64,000 nucleotides of DNA from JAAXIE01 sp965204245 (GTDB lineage: Bacteria > Chloroflexota > Dehalococcoidia > Lucifugimonadales > JAAXIE01): the NCBI GenBank assembly GCA_965204245.1, contig CBDBED010000001.1:496001-560000 (forward strand). Reading direction: 5' to 3'. This document shows positions 56,260 through 64,000 of this stretch, piece after piece. Positions within the stretch are counted from its first letter, which is position 1; each line of letters begins with the position of its first letter. Under the pieces are notes generated by a model that saw only the letters and a list, made by a program, of their open reading frames with translations, was not told the DNA's origin and did no database searches. Both the position numbers and the translations under genes were made by a program.

Positions 56260-56742
56260 ATGTTCGCGCTCTTTAGCCCGCTGGAGATAAACGCCGATTT
56301 CGAGGGCCGTGAGTACAAGCTGGGTGATACCGTTGAGGTGGAGGTCTCGCTAAGAGCTCGCGCCAATGTCCACATAGCCCAAGCCCGCGTCGAGTTGGTG
56401 TGCCGGGAGCGCTTCATCGAGGTACATACCGTGATGGTGCCCGCCTCGCGCCCCGTCGTCCCAGGGCGCCTTGGTGGGCAGCAGATTCCGCAGATTCGCA
56501 TACCCAAGCGCATTACCGAGGAGTTCAAGAACGTCTCCATCCATAGCCAGGAGGTCTTCCTGACCGACCTCTCGCTTGCCAAGGGCGCCTCGGATAATCG
56601 CCAAGTCCGGTTGGACATTGAGAATGAGTTGCCTCCCTATGCAGATCGGGGAGGCACCGTCCGCTGGCGTTTGGCCGTGTTGGTGGAACAGGACAATGGG
56701 GCGATGGTGACCAAGGAGAAGAGGATCTTCATCGCCTTGTAG
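56260..56742 (+). CDS. Arrestin-like beta-sandwich protein, hypothetical
   Basis: 160 residues, mostly beta strands. LGDTVEVEVSLRARANVHIAQARVEL and the later EVFLTDLSLAKG and LPPYADRGGTVRWRLAVLVEQ resemble the arrestin/Spo0M-like two-sheet fold, which often binds membranes or partner proteins. This match is tentative. It starts 32 bases after the LLM oxidoreductase, so a shared transcript is likely. No signal peptide or membrane helix was seen; probably cytoplasmic. Function unknown. Confidence 0.55.
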   Translation: MFALFSPLEINADFEGREYKLGDTVEVEVSLRARANVHIAQARVELVCRERFIEVHTVMVPASRPVVPGRLGGQQIPQIRIPKRITEEFKNVSIHSQEVFLTDLSLAKGASDNRQVRLDIENELPPYADRGGTVRWRLAVLVEQDNGAMVTKEKRIFIAL

Positions 56743-56842
56743 TCAACCATCCTGTCATTGACCTGTTGCCCCACGGCGTGTCCATAGATATCATCCCCTG
56801 CGCACTATTGCCGAATACGTAAAGACTACACGGGAGGAAGGA

Positions 56843-57640
56843 ATGCCTGAGGTGACCAGCTATGCCCAAGGAACGCCGTCGTGGATTGATTTATCGACCA
56901 CTGACGCGGAGGGAGCGCTAGCTTTCTATAGTGCCCTTTTTGGATGGGAGAACGACCCCCAAGAGATGGGGCCCGACAGCTACTACTACATGCAAAGGCT
57001 GGGGGGCAAGGCCGTGTGCGGCCTATACCTGCAGATGGAAGACGACACCGCCCGAGGGATACCCTCTCACTGGACGACCTACATCACGGTGGACAATGCC
57101 GATGAGGCCGCAGCCAGAGCGGAGCAGGCTGGCGGTACAGTCTTAGCTGGGCCATTCGATGTGTTCGAGGCGGGGCGCATGGCAATGCTGCAGGACCCGG
57201 AAGGCGCGGTTTTCGCCGTGTGGCAGCCCAAGTTGCACATAGGCTGCGAGGTGAAGAACGATCCGGGCACCCTGATATGGAATGAAGTGATGAGCAACAA
57301 CCCGGCCCAAGCCGGTGCCTTTTACGGGGCTGTGCTGCGGACGGAGTTCACCAGTGCTCCCATGGACTATTACCTGTTGCGCGCTGGGGGCAGGAGCGTA
57401 GCGGGCGTACTTCAGATCACGCCGGAGATGCACGGAGTTCCACCTTGCTGGGTCACGTATTTCGGTGTTGACGACGCCGACGCCAAGACTGCTCAAGCCC
57501 AAGGACTTGGGGCCACGGTGCTGGTGGCACCATGGGACGTGCCCGGCGAGGGGCGTGTCGCTGTGTTGCAGGACCCGCAGGGGGCGGTGTTCAACCTGTT
57601 CCAGCCAGTGCCAGGGGGTACACTCCTGCAGTCGTCCTAG
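56843..57640 (+). CDS. Two-domain VOC family protein
   Basis: 265 residues made of two VOC (glyoxalase-like) domains. The first starts PSWIDLSTTDAEGALAFYSALFGWEND and ends AVFAVWQ. The second starts GTLIWNEVMSNNPAQAGAFY and ends AVFNLFQPV. This is the same layout as the bidomain VOC proteins near hydrolases in actinobacteria; metal ligands are weakly conserved. Substrate unknown. The ATG follows GGAGGAAGGA. Its stop overlaps the stop of the convergent hydrolase by four bases (57637-57640). Confidence 0.85.
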   Translation: MPEVTSYAQGTPSWIDLSTTDAEGALAFYSALFGWENDPQEMGPDSYYYMQRLGGKAVCGLYLQMEDDTARGIPSHWTTYITVDNADEAAARAEQAGGTVLAGPFDVFEAGRMAMLQDPEGAVFAVWQPKLHIGCEVKNDPGTLIWNEVMSNNPAQAGAFYGAVLRTEFTSAPMDYYLLRAGGRSVAGVLQITPEMHGVPPCWVTYFGVDDADAKTAQAQGLGATVLVAPWDVPGEGRVAVLQDPQGAVFNLFQPVPGGTLLQSS

Positions 57641-58524
57641 TCGGCGGCAACAGGCTGGCTTGCCTCCACCCGGGCGATGAAAGCTGCCAACTGCTCGGCA
57701 TAGAAGGGGGCCTTCATTGAATAGCGGTTGGTGGCGGCGAGACCGGGGAAGGTGTTGTCGTGCTGACCGACGACGGCCCATTCCTCGTGGGTCCAAGCCG
57801 ACGGCCTCAGTTCGGAGTGGGGCACGAGGCGATGCAGGGCTTCGGCTGCTGATTTGTGATGCACCTCGTCGGGGGTGTTGCCTTCGAAAATCATGAGGGG
57901 GCAGTGGATGCTGCCCAGTTGCTCGTCGGTGAGTTCGGTGACAGGGTTGGGGACCACATAGGCATCCTGCCAGCGGGTCATGGCATCGCAGAACTGCTGA
58001 GGGTCCATATTCAGGAGGCGTTGCCCGCTTTCGGGGTTGTCCTTGATGCGCTGGGCGAAAAACTCGGTTTCGCCTACGGCGGTCATCCCGCCGTTGCGGG
58101 CCGCATCGATAAACTGGCCGTAGTAGTTGGGGGCGGTGGCAGCGGCGCTGTTAGGACCGCCACTGACCTCCCAGACGAACAAGCCCTTGACGGCCTCAGG
58201 GTGCCGGACGGCTAGAGTCAAGGAGGTGCGAGAGCCTGCGGAGCCACCAGCAGCGTACGCGGGCGATGCGCCGAGGTGTTTCAGCAATCCGGCCATGTCC
58301 TCCGCCCATTGGTGCTGCTCCGAGAGGTCGCTGCCGATGACCACGTCGGACCGGCCACAGTTGCGGCGGTCGTGGAGAATCACGCGACAGTGGAGGGACA
58401 TGAGGGCGCCGATGGGGCGCAGCCCCTCGCGGTCGACCCGGCCTCCCGGCGTGAGGATGAGAGGAGGCCCACTGCCGTACTCCTCGTAGTAGAGATTGAC
58501 ACCGTTGATGTTGGCGTATGGCAT
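57637..58524 (-). CDS. Alpha/beta hydrolase
   Basis: 295 residues: oxyanion region GSGPPLILTPGG, the nucleophile elbow GGSAGSRTSL near residue 95, and a C-terminal region with Glu/Asp (FEGNTPDEVHH) before several His. The Ser position in GGSAGS is fine; the acid and His of the triad are less clear. It resembles epoxide-hydrolase/esterase-like enzymes. Convergent with the two-domain VOC gene and followed upstream by the DUF6295 and dienelactone hydrolase genes on the same strand, which may form one transcript. Confidence 0.85.
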   Translation of the reverse strand: MPYANINGVNLYYEEYGSGPPLILTPGGRVDREGLRPIGALMSLHCRVILHDRRNCGRSDVVIGSDLSEQHQWAEDMAGLLKHLGASPAYAAGGSAGSRTSLTLAVRHPEAVKGLFVWEVSGGPNSAAATAPNYYGQFIDAARNGGMTAVGETEFFAQRIKDNPESGQRLLNMDPQQFCDAMTRWQDAYVVPNPVTELTDEQLGSIHCPLMIFEGNTPDEVHHKSAAEALHRLVPHSELRPSAWTHEEWAVVGQHDNTFPGLAATNRYSMKAPFYAEQLAAFIARVEASQPVAAD

Positions 58525-58587
58525 GTGGGCTCCTTCTCTCGTTCCTTGTGGCGCCCCGATGGGATCGCCCTGTGTTGGTGCTTACTG

Positions 58588-58875
58588 CTAGCGGGCGGCA
58601 GTAAGCTCCTCGATGATGTGGCCGCCTTTTTCGGCATGGTCCAAGGCTTCCTGGATGGCCTTGATCATCTGGCGGGCTGATTCGGCGCTGAGTTCCACGG
58701 CGACTCTCGCCGCGGGGCCATCGGCCTCGTTGACGAAGTCGAGGTTGAGGGTGTGCTCGAAGTGGGCATGGTAGGGGTGGTCGTAGGAGACGTTAACCTT
58801 ATTCAGTTTGAACCAGCCTGCGGTCCCCTTGCCGCTGCCGGTGATGTCGGCCTTCTCGATTATGGCTGTGCACAT
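58588..58875 (-). CDS. DUF6295-like small protein
   Basis: 95 residues: CTAIIEKADITGSGKGTAGWF, then VSYDHPYHAHFEHTLNLDF, VNEADGPAARVAVELSAESAR. This pattern is that of the DUF6295 family, seen in actinobacteria and chloroflexi; no function is established. Several His residues in YDHPYHAHFEH may bind a metal. It sits between the two hydrolases on the same strand and may be cotranscribed. Start ATG after GGGAGAAAAC. Confidence 0.7.
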   Translation of the reverse strand: MCTAIIEKADITGSGKGTAGWFKLNKVNVSYDHPYHAHFEHTLNLDFVNEADGPAARVAVELSAESARQMIKAIQEALDHAEKGGHIIEELTAAR

Positions 58876-58909
58876 TGCCGTTTTCTCCCTGTCGGATTAG
58901 TGGGCTGGT

Positions 58910-59665
58910 CTAGCCGAGGTGCTTCCCGAGGAAGGCCCAGATTTTCTGCCAGCCGTCGACGGCCTGCTCTTGGCGGTAGGCGGGGGTGTGGTAGTAGAAG
59001 AAGCCGTGGCCCGCGCCGTCGTAGCGGTGGAACTCGTAGGTCTTGCCGTGCTTCTTCAGTTCGGACTCATGCTGATCGACCTGCTCGGGGGTGGGGGAAG
59101 CGTCGTCGTTGCCGAAGAGGCCGAGGAGCGGGCAGGAGAGGTCCTTGGTGTAGTCAATGGGGGCAACGGGGTTCTTGGGGTTCAGGTCGGCTTCGGGCAT
59201 GACAACGCGGCCTCCCCAGCACTCAATGGCTGCATCGAAGCCGGTGGTGCGGCAGGCGGTGAGGAAGGTGTTGCGTCCGCCGGAGCAGGTGCCGAAGAGG
59301 CCGACCTTGCCGTTGACGTAGGCTTGGGAGCGGAGGTATTTCATGGCACCGGTTACGTCGCCGACCATCTGGTCGTCGGGGACTCCGCCGCCAGCGCGGA
59401 CGGCTGCGCCGATGTCCTCTGGGGTGCCGTGGCCGTCACGGGCGTAGAGGTTGGGGGAGATGGCTACGTAGCCGTGGTGGGCGTAGCGGCGGGTGGCCTC
59501 GCGGTACCACTCGTCCCAGCCTGGGGCGTGGTGAATGACGACCATGGCGGGGAAGGGGCCGGTGCCGAGGGGGCGGGCTAGGTAGGCGTTGATCACGTCG
59601 CCGTTGTGGCCGTGGACGGCCACGGTCTCGGCAATCATGCCTTCATATTGGTCTGTCTGGTACAT
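58910..59665 (-). CDS. Dienelactone hydrolase family protein
   Basis: 251 residues of the dienelactone hydrolase fold. The nucleophile is Cys in LFGTCSGGRN, the Asp in LFGNDDASPTPE and the His in YDGAGHGFFYYHTPAY, a full Cys-Asp-His set as in carboxymethylenebutenolidase. It hydrolyses lactone or ester bonds in aromatic degradation, though many members act on other esters. First gene (highest coordinate) of the three-gene minus-strand group 59665-57637. The spacer to the MFS gene at 59890 holds the divergent promoters. Confidence 0.88.
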   Translation of the reverse strand: MYQTDQYEGMIAETVAVHGHNGDVINAYLARPLGTGPFPAMVVIHHAPGWDEWYREATRRYAHHGYVAISPNLYARDGHGTPEDIGAAVRAGGGVPDDQMVGDVTGAMKYLRSQAYVNGKVGLFGTCSGGRNTFLTACRTTGFDAAIECWGGRVVMPEADLNPKNPVAPIDYTKDLSCPLLGLFGNDDASPTPEQVDQHESELKKHGKTYEFHRYDGAGHGFFYYHTPAYRQEQAVDGWQKIWAFLGKHLG

Positions 59666-59889
59666 GGGTGCTCCTCTCTGCGTGTATTCGCTATTCGCGT
59701 TGGGGTCATTCTACCCCTTGGTGGGGTGGCCTGCACCTGCTCCGACCATGCCAGAGACCTCTTCTTATGGCATTTGTAGGGCGTCTTACTGGCATGGGGA
59801 GATGTCATGGCGACGAGGGAACGGGTCCTGGGGGGACGCTGATCCCGGCATTTGACCTGCTTGGAGGGTGGTGCTAGCGTAGGATTCCT

Positions 59890-61209
59890 ATGGCGAATGC
59901 GATTGCCACGCTGGGCACACGGGTAAATTCCCTGCTGCCCACTTCCATGCGGTACGGCCAGTACCGCTATTACTGGGTCGCGCTGCTCATTGGCGTGACG
60001 GGGCACCAGATGCTGCTCCAGTTCACCATGGGCTGGCTGATGTTCGACCTGACGGGCGAGGAGTTGGACCTCACGTTTCTGGGGCTGGCCATCGCCACGC
60101 CAGCCATTGTGTTCAACGTCTTCGGCGGTGCGTTAGCCGACAGGTTCGAACCCAGGGTGCTGGTCACGACCGCCCAGTCCATATCGGCAACGGGCATCAC
60201 CGGATTGGCCGTGATGACGCTGATGGACAAGGTGGAACCGTGGCACATACTGGTGGTAGCGGGGCTCATCGGCTCGGTACAGGCCTTCGACCAGCCGAGC
60301 AGGTCCTCGATATTTCCGCGGCTGGTGCTGCGGGAGCATATAGTGAATGCGGTGGCCATGGAGTCCATCGTATGGAACGTGGTGCGCATTCTGGGGCCGC
60401 TGCTGGCGGGGATCGTCATTGAGCGGGTGAGCATTCCGGCATCGATGCTATGCACGGCGGCCAGCTTCTACTTACTAGGCGCGGTGGTGGCGGTGCTGCG
60501 GCTGCGAGAACGCCCGCCGGCCCAGGGACAGGTGGCGCGCCAGATTGCGGCTGGACTTCGCTTCGTAAGCCAGCACTCGGTCTTTTCCATCATCATGCTG
60601 CTGAGTTTCTGCAGCAGCATGTTTGGCATGGTCTACATACACCTGATGCCGGTGTTCGCCAAGGAGATACTCGAGGTGGGCCCGGAGCGGATAAGCTGGC
60701 TGCTGGGAGCAGCGGGGGTGGGGGCCATTTCCGGCACGGTGATTATCGGCATGATGAAGGCGCGGCACCCCTTGGGGATGGCCATCATCGCGGGGGCCGT
60801 ATTCTATGGCTTGGGGTTAGTGATATTCGCCTACATGGCAAGCCAGCAGATGTACTGGCCGTCCATGGGCATTCTGGTGTGGGTGGGAATTGCCCATTCG
60901 CTGTACATCACTGGGGGCATCGCGGCGATACAGAGCTTGGTGCCGGACCAGTTGCGCGGGCGGATCATGGGGTTGTACGGGGTGACGTGGAGTCTGGGGC
61001 CGTTGAGCATGACCTTTGGAGGGCCAGTGTCGGATGCGCTGAGCCCGTCTTGGGCGGTGGCGATCGGTGCGGTGATCATTGTGGTGGTGGCGCTGCTGGT
61101 GTGGGCGTTCAGCCCACAGATGCGGTCGTTGCCGGTGCGGTCGAGTGAGGAGGAGCGGGGGAGGTATCAGGTGGGGGCGGGGGATCGTGTGGGGGCTGGT
61201 AGAGGGTAG
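59890..61209 (+). CDS. MFS transporter, 12 helices
   Basis: 439 residues with a hydrophobic pattern of about twelve helices. The loop motif GGALADRFEPR lies between helices 2 and 3. It starts with SMRYGQYRYYWVALLIGVTGHQ, as in MFS_3 exporters. The C-terminal tail is charged (SSEEERGRYQVGAG). It is similar in layout to the partial MFS gene at the left edge. Substrate unknown; drug, siderophore or metabolite export are all possible. No repressor or enzyme gene is in the same operon. Confidence 0.88.
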   Translation: MANAIATLGTRVNSLLPTSMRYGQYRYYWVALLIGVTGHQMLLQFTMGWLMFDLTGEELDLTFLGLAIATPAIVFNVFGGALADRFEPRVLVTTAQSISATGITGLAVMTLMDKVEPWHILVVAGLIGSVQAFDQPSRSSIFPRLVLREHIVNAVAMESIVWNVVRILGPLLAGIVIERVSIPASMLCTAASFYLLGAVVAVLRLRERPPAQGQVARQIAAGLRFVSQHSVFSIIMLLSFCSSMFGMVYIHLMPVFAKEILEVGPERISWLLGAAGVGAISGTVIIGMMKARHPLGMAIIAGAVFYGLGLVIFAYMASQQMYWPSMGILVWVGIAHSLYITGGIAAIQSLVPDQLRGRIMGLYGVTWSLGPLSMTFGGPVSDALSPSWAVAIGAVIIVVVALLVWAFSPQMRSLPVRSSEEERGRYQVGAGDRVGAGRG

Positions 61210-61640
61210 GCCTCGAATATCTCCTGGGCTTCTGACGGGCACTACCGTCGCTTTTTCGTATGGGGGACCGCTGCCCACATCACCTTGGAACACCAGATTG
61301 GAGGAGGCCTGTCGGAGGAGCGGGCCGCTGGCGACGGGACCATGTGAGTAATTTTCACCTTTGGCCTAGCCGCCACCGGGCTGGTCGGGGGATGCTGCCG
61401 TCGGCGTCGTGGCTTGAGTATAATGCGCTTTGGGCAGTCGGCAGGAGTAGTTGGGCGATCTTGCCGAAGAGTCTGGCGTTTCTAGTCAGGCTGTCGTGCA
61501 CCAGATTAAAAACCATAAACTGTTACACGTAGTGCAGGGTGACCAACGCCGTGGCACCACTGAGGGACGTTCGTCAACGCGTTCCCATCAGAGTTCCCTG
61601 CTGTCCCATGATGGCGACGCTTAACGAAGGTGTATTCGTA
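61210..61640. other. Gene-free spacer with a TATAAT box
   Basis: 431 bases between the MFS and SOD-like genes. The open frames in it have no ribosome site or recognisable product. TATAAT at 61419-61424 is a good -10, but no convincing -35 box was seen and it is 217 bases before the SOD start. An upstream extension of the SOD frame to 61539 does not look conserved. Confidence 0.4.
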
Positions 61641-62171
61641 ATGCAGATGAAGATCGGGAACCGCGGGTTCGCTTTGATAGTGGCAGTTGCTCTAATGCTC
61701 GTGGCCGTGGCATGCAGTAATGACGGAAGCAGTTGGGGAGATGCGCGCTACACCGCCGAGATGCGGAACATGGAAGGCGACCCCGTAGGCACTGTTGTCA
61801 TGCAGCAAGGCTCAGGGGGATTCCTGGTGACCGTCATGGTGGAAGGCATCGAACCCGGCCCGCACGGAATCCACATCCACTCGATCGGGACGTGCATGCC
61901 CGACTTTAAGGCGTCAGGCGGACACATCAACGTGGACAACCGCCAGCACGGTCTGCTCAATCCCGACGGCCCGGACAACGGAGACCTGCCCAATATCTAC
62001 GCTGACGCTGATGGCACCGTGCAGGCCGAACTCTTCACGACCCTAGTTGATCCAGGTCTCCTGATGGACGACGACGGGTCCGCAATCGTGATCCACGAGA
62101 ACCGCGATGACCACAACACCCAGCCTATCGGGGGAGCCGGAGGGCGCATCGCCTGCGGCGTGGTTAACTAG
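61641..62171 (+). CDS. Cu/Zn superoxide dismutase-like lipoprotein
   Basis: 176 residues. A lipoprotein signal (ALIVAVALMLVAVAC) puts the Cys25 anchor outside the membrane. The Cu/Zn SOD domain follows. Copper ligands correspond to His78, His80, His95 (bridging) and His152, in GIHIHSIG, GGHINV and IVIHE. Zinc ligands His103 and Asp115 are present (RQHG, GDLPN), but the third zinc His is replaced by Asp112 (GPDNGDLP). The disulfide pair (GTCMP, IACGV) and active-site Arg169 remain. It would dismutate extracellular superoxide; the altered zinc site may lower activity. The ATG at 61641 fits the signal peptide. Confidence 0.85.
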   Translation: MQMKIGNRGFALIVAVALMLVAVACSNDGSSWGDARYTAEMRNMEGDPVGTVVMQQGSGGFLVTVMVEGIEPGPHGIHIHSIGTCMPDFKASGGHINVDNRQHGLLNPDGPDNGDLPNIYADADGTVQAELFTTLVDPGLLMDDDGSAIVIHENRDDHNTQPIGGAGGRIACGVVN

Positions 62172-62266
62172 GCGCCGTGCTCTACTCCAGCAACAGCGCC
62201 CGCTCGATGGCTGACAAGTCGAGGCCATAGACGATTGCTGACTGGTCTTGCGCGACTAAGACCCTT

Positions 62267-62463
62267 CCATTAGCAGGCTGTAGAAGACTATGATTCTTAG
62301 GGTGCTGAAGTGGTAGGGAGCAAATCAGGTTGGGTTATGTTGTGCAGTGCAGGTGGGGAGGCACCGTATAGAGTGCAACTCCTCCCCACCCCAAAACGTC
62401 GTTACTAGCCAACAATCGGCCACGTCGAAATATCTAGACTATTCTTCCGAAGCCTGCTAATGG
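62267..62463. mobile_element. Possible MITE-like element with inverted ends
   Basis: CCATTAGCAGGCT (62267-62279) and AGCCTGCTAATGG (62451-62463) are perfect 13-base inverted repeats. Similarity continues inward (GAAGA-TA on both sides), about 20 of 25 bases. The ends resemble those of insertion sequences with TTAGCAGGCTG termini. The 197-base interior has no gene but holds another perfect inverted repeat, GGTGGGGAGG (62352-62361) with CCTCCCCACC (62381-62390). No clear target duplication was found. It could instead be a structured terminator region after the SOD-like gene. Confidence 0.4.
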
Positions 62464-62578
62464 GACCTCTAAGGAGGCTTCTAAGGGAGACATACAGTTT
62501 GGCTGACCGGGGATACGGCAGGCGGAGCACGCAGAGTTTGCCAAGATAGCCACATTCAGCTGTGCCAAGGGAGGACAT

Positions 62579-62911
62579 ATGGCAATATACAGGGTATTTT
62601 CGGACTCCAAAGGAGAGAGTCATATTGAGGATCTAAGCTTGGCGGAGCACCCGGAGTTGGGCGCGCTGGTGAATGTGGCGGAGGTGCGGGTGCAGGAGTT
62701 TGACGGGTCGCGGAACATGGACTATCACCCGCTGCCGGAGCGCAGGCTGATTGTGCATCTGTCGGGCGAGGTGGAGATCGGGACGAGCGACGGATCGAAG
62801 CGAGTGCTGAAGGCTGGGGATATCCGGTTCATGGAGGATGTCACCGGCAAGGGGCATACGCATGTGGATTTGACGCCTTCGGCTGCGGTGTATGTGCTGC
62901 TGAAGGACTGA
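62579..62911 (+). CDS. Cupin-fold protein
   Basis: 110 residues with beta-rich cupin motifs. YHPLPERRLIVHLSGEVEIGT is followed by VLKAGDIRFMEDVTGKGH and the end AVYVLLKD. The G-rich turn GEVEIGTSDG and a late His pair (GHTH) fit a small metal-binding cupin, though the first metal motif is only partial (YH). Function unknown; such proteins include isomerases and regulatory sensors. The ATG has GGGAGGA seven bases upstream. It lies downstream of the putative MITE. Confidence 0.7.
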   Translation: MAIYRVFSDSKGESHIEDLSLAEHPELGALVNVAEVRVQEFDGSRNMDYHPLPERRLIVHLSGEVEIGTSDGSKRVLKAGDIRFMEDVTGKGHTHVDLTPSAAVYVLLKD

Positions 62912-63010
62912 GGGGCACTGGCACGGATAGTTGGAGCCGGACGGCGGGGGACTGCCGTGGGAAGCCCAAGGGATATAATGGTCGCCAACGTGAAATTAAT
63001 GTGAGGGGTC

Positions 63011-63162
63011 ATGCCGAGAACAGGAGAGGTATGCGACAGGCTCGGACTCTATGAGAGCGAGTGCGGACACACTCACCGCTTCGACGTGGGGGAGGCCTTC
63101 ACCGACTGTCACCGCTGCAACCGTCCCACCAACTGGACGTGGATAGGGTTGGACCGGGCGTA
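63011..63162 (+). CDS. Small zinc-ribbon protein, apparently frameshifted
   Basis: A 44-codon open frame from 63011 reads PRTGEVCDRLGLYESECGHT, then HRFDVGEAFTDCHRCN, with a CxxxC/CxxC pattern like the small YjzC-type zinc-ribbon proteins. It then ends VPPTGRG at 63145. With one C added near 63121 the tail becomes RPTNWTWIGLDRA and ends at 63162, matching the aromatic Trp-containing tail of the family. Likely another single-base omission. About 50 residues, function unknown. It lies 62 bases before the sterol-reductase-like gene. Confidence 0.5.
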
Positions 63163-63223
63163 ATAGCCTTGGCCAAGGAGAAGGGGCCCGTGATGGAGAC
63201 CTCGGCAGAGGAGTTATCCCATC

Positions 63224-64000
63224 GTGGTTGACTGGCTTGGGATTGAGCACCTCTTTGAGCTTTCGTGGGTAGAGGCGATTGCGGGGTTTTTGACGCCGCT
63301 GGCGGTCTTCGCCGCGTTTTTCGTGGTGCAGGTCGTTCTGCCGGGACGGCGTGTGCCGGGGTATGTTATTGACGAGAAGACGGGAGAACCCCGGAGCTAC
63401 CGGCTGAACGGCATCCTAGTGTTTGCGGTTGCGGTGGTGGTGTGGGCCTTGGAGCTCACGGGGATGCCACGGGACTGGTTCTACAGGTCGTCGATATATG
63501 CGGTGGTCGGCGGGACGGCGGTGTGCTTTGTCTTTGCGATGGTGGCGGTGTTCAGCCAGCCGCGGGGCGAGATAAAGAACCCTATCGCGGCGTTCTGGAC
63601 GGGAAGGGCGCGGGAGTTCTCGTTTTTCAAGAACCGCTTCGACGTGAAGATGTACCTGTATGTCGTCGGCGGGACGATGCTGTCGTTGAACGCGTTGTCG
63701 GGAGCAGCGTACCACTATGGGGAGTTCGGGGAGGACTCCAATCCGGGGGTGTTCCTGTATGCCGGGTTCTTCACGTTCTATGTGCTGGATTATTTCGTCT
63801 TTGAGCGGGTGCAGCTATACACCTATGACCTGATCCATGAAAGGCTGGGCTTCATGCTGTTGTGGGGTGGGCTGGTGGTCTATGGATGGCTGTTCATCCT
63901 GCCCATGTGGGGCATGGCGGCCCATCCGGACCCGGGCTTCGGCACCGCATTGACATATGTGTGGCTGATTGGTGTCGCTGGGCTGTTTTTCTTGGGGTGG
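63224..64000 (+). CDS. ERG4/ERG24-type sterol reductase-like membrane protein, runs off the right edge
   Basis: 259 residues are in the window. It starts with GTG and VDWLGIEHLFELSWVEAIAG after AGAGGAG. Family signatures are VVLPGRRVPGYVIDEKTGEP followed by SYRLNGILVFAV (compare LPGxxVxG and YRLNGL of delta14/C24 sterol reductases), then FDVKMYLYV and IHERLGFMLLWGGLVV. About seven membrane helices lie in this part; the NADPH-binding C terminus is beyond the window. Members reduce sterol double bonds, but bacterial homologues often have unknown substrates. No sterol-synthesis genes were seen nearby. Family assignment is by motif memory. Confidence 0.7.
   Translation, partial: MVDWLGIEHLFELSWVEAIAGFLTPLAVFAAFFVVQVVLPGRRVPGYVIDEKTGEPRSYRLNGILVFAVAVVVWALELTGMPRDWFYRSSIYAVVGGTAVCFVFAMVAVFSQPRGEIKNPIAAFWTGRAREFSFFKNRFDVKMYLYVVGGTMLSLNALSGAAYHYGEFGEDSNPGVFLYAGFFTFYVLDYFVFERVQLYTYDLIHERLGFMLLWGGLVVYGWLFILPMWGMAAHPDPGFGTALTYVWLIGVAGLFFLGW

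Overview
The window looks like a bacterial chromosome segment of about 60% GC, most likely from an uncultured Chloroflexota lineage (Dehalococcoidia/SAR202-like). This assignment is inference. It rests on a VLRF1-type release factor of the actinobacterial/chloroflexi kind, the mix of flavin monooxygenases, VOC proteins, dienelactone hydrolase and BcrA-type activases, and the spread of household genes among accessory ones. No rRNA, tRNA, CRISPR array, phage or complete insertion sequence was recognised.

Layout. (1) 1-7632, minus strand: the dissimilatory sulfur operon aprBA-qmoABC (APS reductase plus its quinone-interacting membrane complex), followed by the start of an MFS exporter. Neither sat nor dsr is present here, so the direction (sulfate reduction or sulfite oxidation) is open. 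(2) 7.7-14.8 kb: a GreA-type factor fused to an integrase-like SAM domain, divergent from a glutamine-amidotransferase-like protein that has lost its catalytic Cys and His, then gyrA, a hydrolase, a flavin reductase, a CitE-like lyase and folB. (3) 14.8-24.4 kb: a compact putative restriction-modification pair, a ThDP enzyme, a TauE/SafE permease, a tandem-repeat spacer, a hydantoinase, a VOC protein, a lipoprotein and a small membrane protein. (4) 24.4-34 kb: a heterodimeric ABC exporter, a VLRF1-like factor, mutS2, and frameshifted enoyl-CoA hydratase and aldehyde dehydrogenase genes. (5) 34-49.8 kb: rpoB-rpoC with a good promoter and terminator, pyrD, a TetR regulator and a large two-gene CoA-dehydratase-activase system. 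(6) 49.9-64 kb: a B12-domain radical SAM protein, a second repeat-rich spacer, arsM (frameshifted), assorted oxidoreductases and hydrolases, an MFS exporter, a Cu/Zn-SOD-like lipoprotein, a possible MITE, a cupin, a small zinc-ribbon gene and the start of an ERG4/ERG24-type sterol reductase-like membrane protein.

How the genes fit together. The apr-qmo operon couples AMP-dependent APS/sulfite chemistry to the quinone pool. The TauE/SafE permease 12 kb away might handle sulfite or organosulfonates, but the two are not linked in one operon. The 44-50 kb block (TetR, double-BcrA activase, dehydratase-like partner, radical SAM) reads as a radical-enzyme or CoA-ester module of low-oxygen metabolism. 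The flavin monooxygenase, SOD and FMN reductase suggest tolerance of oxygen.

A caution on quality: at least seven single-base indels, most at runs of identical bases, break five otherwise well-conserved genes (ABC exporter subunit, enoyl-CoA hydratase three times, ALDH, activase, arsM). An eighth is probable in the zinc-ribbon gene and a ninth possible at the left-edge MFS gene. This pattern favours residual sequencing error over pseudogenes. Reconstructed coordinates are given for these genes.
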